Assembly (NCBI GenBank): GCA_964396845.1
Contig: CAYNGH010000132.1
Span: 1-9,070, forward strand
Source of the DNA: CAYNGH01 sp964396845
GTDB lineage: Bacteria; Vulcanimicrobiota; JAJTBE01; CAYNGH01
Direction: 5' to 3'
Length of the DNA stretch: 9,070 nucleotides
Both the position numbers and the translations under genes were made by a program. Every line of letters starts with the position of its first letter. Within the stretch, counting starts at the first letter, position 1. Of the stretch, positions 1 through 7,900 are shown piece by piece. The notes below the pieces were generated by a model. That model searched no databases, was not told where the DNA came from, and worked only from the letters and a program-made list of their open reading frames with translations.

Positions 1-477
1 GTGGGACATGGGCCCCCGCAGGTCGTGGGATACGATGGAAACAAACTGATCCTTCATGCGGATCAACCGCCGCAGGGCATCTTCCCGGTTTTTTAACCGC
101 AGAGAAGTCCTCAGCCGGGCCAGGAGATCCACTTCATTGATGGGTTTCCTGATATAGTCCACTGCCCCCTGATCCAGGGCTTTGCGTACATCCTCCACAT
201 CGGTCTTGGCAGAAACAATGATGATGGGAATCTCTTTTGTTGCGCCGTCTTCTGTCAGCCCTTCAATCACCTGAAACCCAGACATGCCCGGCATCATGAG
301 ATCCAGCAGGATCACGTCAGGGAGCTGGGCTTTTGCCAGGCTCAATGCCTCCATTCCGTTGGATGCGGTGATCACCCGGTATCCCTCCCCGGAGAGGATT
401 CCATCTAAAAGGAATATGTTGGCAGGTTCATCATCCACCACCAGGACAAGGGAATCTTTAAATTTTTCCACATTCAT
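1..477 (-). CDS. Hybrid REC-histidine kinase, N-terminal part (runs off left edge)
   Basis: A signalling protein of which 159 residues are visible; the rest lies beyond the window start. Residues about 9-125 form a complete receiver (REC) domain: acidic pair in VLVVDDE (D15, D16), phosphoacceptor D59 in LLDLMMPG, conserved Ser in IIVSAK (S89) and Lys-Pro at 111-112. Around residues 141-159 the sequence MKDQFVSIVSHDLRGP is a HisKA H-box, with H151 as the likely phosphorylated histidine. It is therefore not a plain response regulator but a REC domain fused ahead of a histidine kinase core; an HATPase domain is expected off-window. There is no membrane segment in the visible part, so it is probably cytoplasmic. 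The ATG overlaps the TGA of the upstream kinase by one base (TGATG), and GGAAGG lies 4 bases before the ATG, which fixes the start and implies translational coupling. It probably receives phosphate from, or acts beside, the upstream kinase (inference). Confidence 0.9.
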   Translation of the reverse strand, partial: MNVEKFKDSLVLVVDDEPANIFLLDGILSGEGYRVITASNGMEALSLAKAQLPDVILLDLMMPGMSGFQVIEGLTEDGATKEIPIIIVSAKTDVEDVRKALDQGAVDYIRKPINEVDLLARLRTSLRLKNREDALRRLIRMKDQFVSIVSHDLRGPMSH

Positions 478-3400
478 CACGCCTTCCCGATAAATTTTTG
501 TATGGTTTCCTCCAGAATCTCATCATCAATCGGTTTTGACACATAGCCGTCGAAACCATATTCCAGGATGCTCTTCTGCTCGTCTTTCAATGCCCTGGCT
601 GTCAGGGCCACAACGGGTATATCCTTATCCATGGATCGAATCCGGTCAAAGGCCTCATAACCATTCTGCCCCGGCATCATAATGTCCATTAGCACCAGGT
701 CCGGCCTTTGGGCGGTAAATTTCTCCACCACCTGGTTTCCGTCATGGGCAAATTCCAGATCATATTTATGCTCCAGCATCATCTTCACCGTCACCCGGCC
801 AATCTCCTCATCCTCGGCAATCAATATCCGGGGCCGGGCCGGTTCCGCCAGGGATGTTTCCTCCCCTTCCCAAAGATCCTCCATGATACGGATGGCGGCC
901 TGAACCACCTTCTCCTTTGAATATGGTGACTTCCGAAAGACCCTGGAAACTTCTGATTCCAGCCGGGCTATCTCGGTGCGGGTCAGGTCCTTGACACTGT
1001 TGATGAGCACTGGAATCCTGCGGATCCGGGGATTAGGACTGTTACGGACAAAATCCAGAATCTCTATGCCGTTTATATCGGGCATCATCAAATCCAGAAT
1101 GATAAGCCCCGGCAGGATCTTTTCAATCATCTCAAAGGCCCGTCGGCTGTCCGAGAGGATTTCCGTCTGGTATCCCTTGCCCGAGAGAAGCTCCTCCAGC
1201 ATGCGAAGCTCTGCAAAGTCATCGTCAATAATCAGGATCCGCCGGCTGTGGCGGGCTATCTGATCCTCTACCCGGCGGATGGCAGAAACAAGCTCTTCTT
1301 CTGACACGGGCTTGTGGAGAAAGTCGGCTATGCCGTAAACAAGGTTAGCTTCCTGGGAATCGGAAACCGACACCACAATAATGGGAACATGTCGATATCC
1401 ATCATCTTCCTTGAGTTTCCTGATAATCTCAAAACCGCTTACCCGGGGCAGGTTCAGATCCAGAATAATCATATCGGGTTTCAGGGAGTATATCTTCTCA
1501 AGGCCCACGGCCCCGTCATGGGCATATTCCACCTGGTAATCATTGTGCTTCAGATATTCCCCAAACAGATAACTGCACTGGTTGTCATCCTCGATAACCA
1601 GCAGGAGTTTCTTTTCCCTGGTCACTGCCGGATAAACCCTTGCCGGAGTAATACTTTTATCTTTTTCTGGCTTATGGACTGCTCCCCCACCCTTCAGGGG
1701 AACTTGGAAAGTCACTGTGGTCCCTTCGCCGGGGGTGCTCTCGGCCCATATTCTACCTCCCATCAGGTTGACAAACTTCCGGCAGAGGGCCAGACCCAGG
1801 CCGGTTCCTTGAAACTGCCGGGACATGGAGCTGTCCACCTGCTTGAACTCCTCGAAGATACTCTCCAGATCCTCCGCCTTGATGCCGATCCCTGTATCCC
1901 TCACCTGGAAGAAGATATTGTCCTCCCGGTGATAAACCTTCAGGGTTACTTCTCCCTGGGGAGTAAATTTGATGGAGTTGCCCAGAAGGTTGATGATTAC
2001 CTGCTGTATTTTCCGGTTGTCCCCCACAAAATTGGGGGGAGTTTCCTGACTCAGCTGGATGAAGAATTCAAGACCCTTTTCTTTGGCCAGGGGAGCTACC
2101 GTTCCCCGGACCCCTTCTAAAAGATCCTTCATAGACACCGGCTCCAGGCTCAGGTCCATCTTGCCGGCTTCAACCTTGGAAAGATCCAGAACATCGTTGA
2201 TAAGATTCAGCAGGCGGTTTCCGCTGGAGTGGATCATCTCCAGGCCTTCCTGCTGTTTCTTGTTGAGATTGTCGGCACCATACTTGGTGAGCATTTTGGA
2301 TATGCCGATGATGGCATTCATGGGAGTGCGGAGCTCATGGCTCATATTGGCAAGGAATGTTGACTTGGCCACATTGGCAGCCTCGGCGGCGTCCCGGGCC
2401 TCCTGAAGCTCAAGGAGAACAAGCCGGCGCTCTTCTTCCATCCGACGGCTGGCGGTGATGTCGTATATCACCACCAGGTCACCGGTCACCTCTCCTTGAT
2501 TGTTTTTCAGGGACGCTGCGGATATACGGCAGATGTGGTGCCCGCCCAGGGCATCAACAATCTCCAGTTCGTAAGGTTCCACATGTTCACCCTGCATTCG
2601 CCGGCGGAAGCCGTCTTTGGCCTTTATCTTGCTTTCGGGAGTCAGGAAGGGAATCTCCAGAATGTTGCCTCCCTGCAATTTTTCCGGGGTTGTTTTCAAC
2701 AGGTCATAAATCCTGCCATTGGCCTCCACCACATTGCCTTTTGTATCCAGAAGAACAATTGCCTCGGGGGACAGCTCGAACATATTCTTATATTTTTCCT
2801 GGCTCTGCCGAAGCTGTTCTTCCATCTTCTTGCGGTGAGTGATATCACTGGTGATGACGCCAAGGCCATCCCCCATGGGAAAAACCTTCATCTGAACATT
2901 TATCCGGCCATATATGGTATCCATGGCAAAATCATCAATCTCAAGAGGTTCTCCGGTTTCCATCACCCGCCGGAACTTTTTATCCAGACCTTGTTCGCTG
3001 ACCTGAGGAGAAAACTCCCTCACATTTTTGCCCAGCACTTCCTCTCGGGTAGCAGGTGACCCTGTCAGGCCTGCAGGATTCACCTCGGTGATGTTCAGAT
3101 CTCCGTCAAGAATGGTAAAAGCCTCGGTGGCGGAATTCATGAAATTCGCCAGCATCTGCTGGCTCTCGTGGAGTTCCCGATATGAGGATTTCAGGCGCAG
3201 ATCCACCTGCCCGGTGACCACCCACAGGAAAACAAAGGTGACAATCCCCATCAGCAGGACTATTGAGCCGACCACCATGAGAAAATGATGGTACTCTGCA
3301 ATCTTGCCTGTAACATTTTGAAGAATGAAAAGATGGCCCACCTGCCGGCCACCGGAATCGATGAAGGGCAAAAACCCGATATGATAAATCTCCGAGCCTT

Positions 3401-4244
3401 CCCGGACCAGATCCAATCCATCGGCAGGGCTTTTGAGGGCCTTCCACAGATCATCTTTCAACTGGGGGGGGAAACTCTCGCCGGTATAGCCTTTTATGAC
3501 ATAACCCGGAAAAGAATCTCCCGATAAATCATCGGTCTTTCTGTCATCCGGGCCATCGAGTTCATCATCTATGAACTGCCTGTCGATAAGAACCCCCAGA
3601 TGCGCGCCGATGAGGCTGTTGATCTCCGTGAGGATCTGGTCCACTTCCCGGCCTGCTTCCACGTAGCCGATAATGCCGTCATCCCCCATAATGGGCACCG
3701 CCACCCTCAGAAGAAATGTCCTGCCCACCCCCGGTTCAAAGCCTGATGAGGTTTCCCCTGTGGACATGGCCTTGCTGAGGGTTTGTGATGAATACTTTTG
3801 ACCCCATTCATCAGGCCGGCTCAACTGCAGAATTACCCTGCCCCGGGGATCCAGAAAATAAAGATGGGTTATGCCATAGCTTACGTAATTTCGGTAGAGG
3901 GGATCCACGCAGGCTCTCAGCTCTTCCCGGTTCTTCTCTGAGAGGGTTTCTATGACTCTCCCGTGGTCCAGGATGATATTCAGCCCTTTAATCATCTCGT
4001 CGGTTTCCTCGGCAATCCTCTGGCTGTAGGCCCTCTTGGCAATGCCGATATTATTGCTGAGCTTCTTTTCCACCCGAACCCTCTGAAGCTGTGCAAAGAC
4101 GATAATAACAGCAATCAGGATAAGAATCTGAAATATCACCACGGGTATCAATATTTGCTTTTTCAGGCTGTTGTCTTTCATAAATCCCCACAGTTTTTCC
4201 TTGAGTTTCTCCGGAGAGATTACTATTCCTGTAATAAATCCCAC
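477..4244 (-). CDS. Membrane hybrid sensor histidine kinase: dCache, 2 PAS, HisKA, HATPase, 3 REC
   Basis: A 1255-residue hybrid kinase that should autophosphorylate on His in response to an extracytoplasmic signal and pass phosphate through receiver domains. TM1 lies at about 31-51 and TM2 at about 321-344. The roughly 270 residues between them resemble a double Cache sensor (dCache_3-like; LYFLDPRGRV then RPDEWG at about 128-148). Two PAS domains follow at about 362-470 and 480-600, then a short helical linker. HisKA is at about 625-692 with phosphoacceptor H636 in NMSHELRTP. The HATPase has N-box N756 (NLLGNSIKF), DTGIGI 783-788 and GTGLGL 813-818. The three C-terminal receivers are REC1 (D929, K978), REC2 (D1051, K1105) and REC3 (D1187, K1237). 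REC2 has Lys-Ser where Lys-Pro is usual. The GTG start at 4244 has no obvious Shine-Dalgarno; ATG at 4181 (M22, MKDNSLKKQ, directly before TM1) is a good alternative. It is the first gene of an operon with the REC-kinase hybrid. Ligand unknown. Confidence 0.95.
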   Translation of the reverse strand: MGFITGIVISPEKLKEKLWGFMKDNSLKKQILIPVVIFQILILIAVIIVFAQLQRVRVEKKLSNNIGIAKRAYSQRIAEETDEMIKGLNIILDHGRVIETLSEKNREELRACVDPLYRNYVSYGITHLYFLDPRGRVILQLSRPDEWGQKYSSQTLSKAMSTGETSSGFEPGVGRTFLLRVAVPIMGDDGIIGYVEAGREVDQILTEINSLIGAHLGVLIDRQFIDDELDGPDDRKTDDLSGDSFPGYVIKGYTGESFPPQLKDDLWKALKSPADGLDLVREGSEIYHIGFLPFIDSGGRQVGHLFILQNVTGKIAEYHHFLMVVGSIVLLMGIVTFVFLWVVTGQVDLRLKSSYRELHESQQMLANFMNSATEAFTILDGDLNITEVNPAGLTGSPATREEVLGKNVREFSPQVSEQGLDKKFRRVMETGEPLEIDDFAMDTIYGRINVQMKVFPMGDGLGVITSDITHRKKMEEQLRQSQEKYKNMFELSPEAIVLLDTKGNVVEANGRIYDLLKTTPEKLQGGNILEIPFLTPESKIKAKDGFRRRMQGEHVEPYELEIVDALGGHHICRISAASLKNNQGEVTGDLVVIYDITASRRMEEERRLVLLELQEARDAAEAANVAKSTFLANMSHELRTPMNAIIGISKMLTKYGADNLNKKQQEGLEMIHSSGNRLLNLINDVLDLSKVEAGKMDLSLEPVSMKDLLEGVRGTVAPLAKEKGLEFFIQLSQETPPNFVGDNRKIQQVIINLLGNSIKFTPQGEVTLKVYHREDNIFFQVRDTGIGIKAEDLESIFEEFKQVDSSMSRQFQGTGLGLALCRKFVNLMGGRIWAESTPGEGTTVTFQVPLKGGGAVHKPEKDKSITPARVYPAVTREKKLLLVIEDDNQCSYLFGEYLKHNDYQVEYAHDGAVGLEKIYSLKPDMIILDLNLPRVSGFEIIRKLKEDDGYRHVPIIVVSVSDSQEANLVYGIADFLHKPVSEEELVSAIRRVEDQIARHSRRILIIDDDFAELRMLEELLSGKGYQTEILSDSRRAFEMIEKILPGLIILDLMMPDINGIEILDFVRNSPNPRIRRIPVLINSVKDLTRTEIARLESEVSRVFRKSPYSKEKVVQAAIRIMEDLWEGEETSLAEPARPRILIAEDEEIGRVTVKMMLEHKYDLEFAHDGNQVVEKFTAQRPDLVLMDIMMPGQNGYEAFDRIRSMDKDIPVVALTARALKDEQKSILEYGFDGYVSKPIDDEILEETIQKFIGKA
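482..488 (-). promoter_or_regulatory. Ribosome binding site inside the upstream kinase gene
   Basis: Read on the minus strand this is GGGAAGG, four bases before the ATG at 477-475. It lies within the last codons of the large kinase gene and just before its TGA stop, so ribosomes ending the first gene can restart directly on the second. It supports the chosen start of the REC-kinase hybrid. Confidence 0.6.
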
Positions 4245-4335
4245 CGGCTGACCACTAATGGATTGACTGACTTGAAGGGAAATACCTTCTGCCGGTAAAG
4301 ATTTAAATCAGGAATTTTTATATAAAGGAGAAATC
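4245..4335. promoter_or_regulatory. Divergent intergenic region with small palindromes
   Basis: These 91 bases (154 if the kinase starts at 4181) separate the leftward kinase operon from the rightward envelope-protein genes, so promoters for both directions are expected in or next to it. Visible elements are a perfect 10-base palindrome GATTTAAATC at 4300-4309; an inverted repeat GAAGG/CCTTC at 4274-4278 and 4285-4289 with a 6-base spacer; and a TTGACT at 4263-4268. The best sigma70-like rightward pair I can propose is TTGAAG (4272-4277) with TAAAGA (4296-4301) at 18-base spacing, a poor match. I could not pick a convincing leftward promoter. Confidence 0.35.
4324..4330 (+). promoter_or_regulatory. 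Strong ribosome binding site
   Basis: AAAGGAG sits five bases before the ATG at 4336. It is the clearest Shine-Dalgarno in the window and fixes the start of the small exported protein. By contrast, the ankyrin gene downstream has only a weak one, which suggests uneven output from the two genes. Confidence 0.8.
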
Positions 4336-4830
4336 ATGAACAGAAAACTGACGGTTTCAATCATCATTTGCCTGGTAATATTTGCCGCATCCCTGACCCA
4401 GGCCGTTGCTGAGGACAGGGGATACGAAAAGACCATCGACGCATTTTACAACTGTATTCAGAATGGCGATGTGGAAGGAGTGATGGACACCATTACCCCG
4501 GAAACCCAGGAAATATTGAAAGCAAAGTTTTCAGAGGACAATAAATCCGATGACGATTCTCAGCGGGAGTTGACAGGAGTCCTCCAGATAACCTCCCTGG
4601 TGAATATGAAGCTGGTGGGGGTTGAGCTTTCCAACATAAAAAAAGCCCAGGCAAAACAGCTCAATGATGGTAAATATCAGGTAAATGTCGCCTTTCACCG
4701 CAAGGCAACAGTGTATCACGAAAACAAGAAACCGGAAATTATCGAGGATGACACATCCGATGACATAATAATGGTCAGATCCGATGGGAAATGGCTCATC
4801 GACCGGATCCTGCCCAAGGAAGACGAATAA
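4336..4830 (+). CDS. Small exported protein, NTF2-like/DUF4878-like
   Basis: A 164-residue protein of unknown function. Residues 1-25 are a Sec signal peptide: MNRK, a hydrophobic core about 6-20, and an AVA signal-peptidase I site before E26. There is no lipobox cysteine, so the mature protein of about 139 residues should be soluble in the periplasm or secreted. The mature part begins with a helix (YEKTIDAFYNCIQNGDVEGVMDTI), then a charged mid-section and strands ending in a G-K-W-L-I-D-R motif near residue 151. This pattern (short helix, 'one protein per gene-dose' N-G-D, final 'dGkWkid' strand) is typical of the NTF2-like fold found in DUF4878 and related small secreted proteins; the assignment is by fold pattern only. 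It carries a strong Shine-Dalgarno and leads a probable operon with the ankyrin lipoprotein 70 bases downstream. A binding or scaffold role is more likely than catalysis, but the sequence does not show one. Confidence 0.85.
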   Translation: MNRKLTVSIIICLVIFAASLTQAVAEDRGYEKTIDAFYNCIQNGDVEGVMDTITPETQEILKAKFSEDNKSDDDSQRELTGVLQITSLVNMKLVGVELSNIKKAQAKQLNDGKYQVNVAFHRKATVYHENKKPEIIEDDTSDDIIMVRSDGKWLIDRILPKEDE

Positions 4831-4853
4831 CAGACCGGGCCGGCATTATCACC

Positions 4854-4918
4854 GAAAGGCTGTTTTGCATCAGTCCATTGATTTCCCGACAAAAAGATTG
4901 ATGTTGTTGTTGATGATG
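4854..4918 (+). promoter_or_regulatory. Ambiguous translation start zone of the ankyrin gene
   Basis: Seven consecutive in-frame NTG codons occupy 4898-4918: TTG, ATG, three TTG, then two ATG. Each can in principle initiate in bacteria, and no good Shine-Dalgarno stands before them (only an A-rich AAAAAGA at 4891-4897). A further candidate is TTG at 4865, preceded by GAAAGG (4854-4859) at a 5-base spacing. All choices keep the lipoprotein signal sequence and differ only in its first residues. No terminator or clear promoter is visible in 4831-4900, so transcription probably comes from the gene upstream. Confidence 0.5.
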
Positions 4919-7900
4919 AAACTGACAAGGATACTATTCCTCATCCTCCTGCTGATTGCCGGAGGTTGCAATCCCGGATATCACACCGGCAAAGCCCCGG
5001 CCCCCATTCCAACTGCCGGCACCGACGCCGGGGACACCTGGTCAGAACAGCAAAAACAAAGCATCACCGACAACAACCAGTCCCTGATCCATCGGCTGAC
5101 CTCAAGGCATCCCGGCATTGAAAACAAGCCCCTGCCCTCAGGAGATTACCCTGTGCATTATGCCGCAAGGCTGGGAAGAGTTGCCATTCTCAGAATTCTC
5201 CTCCAAAAGGGTGCTGACCCCGGCCTCAGGGATCTCAATGGTGACACTCCTTTGCATATTGCTGTCATGGAAAGAAATCCCTCGGCAATAAAACTCCTGA
5301 TGGATGCCTCTGCTCCAGGGGATGCCCGGGACAACCGCCAGTGCACTCCCAGGCATCTGGCCCTGTGGATGCAGGATGAAGAGCTGATGGATCTCCTGGG
5401 AGAACCTCCATCCGGGGACCTGCCACCGGTGATGGAATTTCATTCCCTCTGTGCCTCAGGAAACACCCCCGGAGCAAAAGCCCTCCTGGAAAAGGACCCG
5501 ACTCTTATATCCTCATGGGATCCCCTGGGAAGAACTCCCCTGCATCTGGCCATTGCCAAGAGCCATGCCGGAACCGCCCGACGGCTTATCGAATCAGGCT
5601 CTCTCCTGAATCACCAGGATCATCTCCAGCAGACTCCATTGCATCTGGCGGCGGAAAAGAACGATACCGGCACAATCAATCTCCTGCTGGAAAAACGTTC
5701 CGCGGTAAACATAACTGATCACCGGGGTAGAACTCCTCTTCACCGGGCTGTCATGGCAGGATCCCTGGAGGCCTGTCAGCTGCTGTCATCAAGAACTGCC
5801 CAACTGGATCTCCCGGACATGGATTTTCAGACTCCCCTGTCCCTGGCTTCAGGCCAGGGGCATATGGGGATTGTCAGGTTCCTTGCAGAAAAAGGCTCGG
5901 CCCCCGGTGCCGGGGATGCTCTTTGCCAGGCAGTCATATCAGGAAATGCAAAAATCGTAGAATTCTTACTCTCCCGGGGAGTAGATGTGAACTCCAGGGA
6001 CCTGTCAGGGAAAACCTCTCTTCACCGGGCTGCGGAATCAGGGAGTATCCCCGTGGCAGAGCTTCTCATTAAAAACAAGTCTGCTTTGAACCTCAGGGAC
6101 GACTCAGGACGAACTCCCCTGCATCTGGCGGCCATGGCCGGCCATCACGAAATGGTTTCCCTGTTGTTACAAGCCGGCGCCCCTTTACATGAAGAAGATG
6201 AGGCTCAGCTGACACCGGTTTTTCTGGCAGGATTGCATTCTCACCAACGATGCAAGGAAATCCTGATAAAGGCCGGCGCTAACTCCCCGAATCCCAAGGA
6301 TCTTCTCTTATATGCCATGGAAAAGAAGATGGAAAAAGAACAGAAAAAGATTCTGGAGGAGATTCCTTCTCTGGTATTTTTGCAGGATGAACAGGGAGCC
6401 TGCCCCCTTCACCGGGCCTCGGAATTAAACCTTCCCCGGCAGATGGATCTGATTATTGACGCCGGGGGAGTGGTTGACAGCCAGGACCGGGATGGAAACA
6501 CTCCTCTGCATTACGGATCTTACAATGGAAACATCGAGGCGATGAAGCTGTTAATTGATCGGGGAGCTGATATTTCCGCCATGAACCACAAGGGCTATAC
6601 CCCCCTGCATCTTGCTGTTTCAAGGGACAAATCCCCGGCTGTTCAGTTTCTGATTGACCATGGCGCTCCTGTAGATGTCAGGGAAAAAATCCACCAGAAG
6701 ACTCCCCTGGAGTTGCTGGAAAAAGGCCACAGCCCTGCCACAAGAACTCTCCTGATGCTTTTTTCCCACCAAGGCCTTGACACTGAAGGCGTCCAGTTTT
6801 TTCAGGCCGCCCGCAGGGGCCGCCAGGAAACCGTCCAACAGCTGCTCACCCAAAGCAGGGAAATGGTGAACCTGAGAAACAGCGGGAATGTCACAGCCCT
6901 GGGACTGGCGGTATATTTCAACCATACCAAAACAGCCCTGGCAATCCTGATGGCAGGGGCCGACCCCGACGCCAGGAACCTTCAGGGAATGACTCCCCTG
7001 ATGGCTGCCTGTCTGAAGGGAAACCCGGAAGTAATAAAGGCAATGCTTCAAAAGGGAGGCTCCCCGGGGATGCGGGATGGCAGCAACAACACAACCCTTC
7101 ACTGGGCTGCCACTTCAGAGTCACCGGAAGTTATAAGACTGCTGGCAGAAAAGGGAGTGGATGTCAACGCAGTCAACAATCACAAGGCGACCCCCCTGCA
7201 CATTTCCGCCACCGGCAAAGATACTGCCTCCCTTGAAGAACTCATCAAGGCGGGAGCGCAACTGGACCCGGAAGATCGGCATGGACGCACTCCCCTGTTT
7301 TATGGATGCAGACTTGATCGGGCCGGGGTCATTCAAATCCTTGCCGAGAAAGGTGCCCTCCTGGAACATCAGGACCTTCAGGGCTGGAGGCCGATTCATC
7401 AGGCCGTTTCCCGGGGCAGTCGGCAAGCCCTGAAAGTTCTTATCAGCCAGGGGGTTCTTCTGGATGCATCCAGCCACAGGGAGGAAACTCCTCTACATCT
7501 GGCATCTTCCCTGGGTGATGAAACCATAGCGGAGATGCTCCTTTCCCGGGGTTCAGCAGTGGATGCCAAAGACAATCAGAAAATGACTCCCCTCCACAGG
7601 GCAGCCCGCATCGGCAGTGTCCCTGTTGGTATGCTTCTTCTTTCATACGGGGCAGAACCTGGCTCTCCTGACAGCGACGGAAGAATTCCTCTTCACCATT
7701 GCGGTTCTTCCGACAGTCCAGGCCTTGCCCGTCTTCTCATCAGGGCGGGAAGTCCCATAGAAGCCCGGGATCTCCAGGGGAACACTCCCCTGAGTATGGC
7801 GGTATCAGTGGGTTCAAGAAAAACCGCCCGTCTGCTCATAGAATCAGGAGCCAATATCAATGCCGTCAACAACCGGGGAGAATCCCCCCTGCATCTGTGT

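Noticed and set aside
1314..2120. A plus-strand open frame of 268 codons opposite the kinase
   Set aside because: It lies wholly antisense to the HATPase and REC1 coding region, and its translation resembles no protein family; it is a shadow frame.
4831..4860. GC-rich CCGGGCCGGC stretch after the small exported protein as a terminator
   Set aside because: It does not form a stable stem-loop followed by a T run; continued transcription into the ankyrin gene is more likely.
4784..4900. Upstream extension of the ankyrin reading frame to the ATG at 4784
   Set aside because: It overlaps the previous gene, whose stop is at 4830, lacks a Shine-Dalgarno, and would place 39 polar residues before a clear lipoprotein signal sequence.
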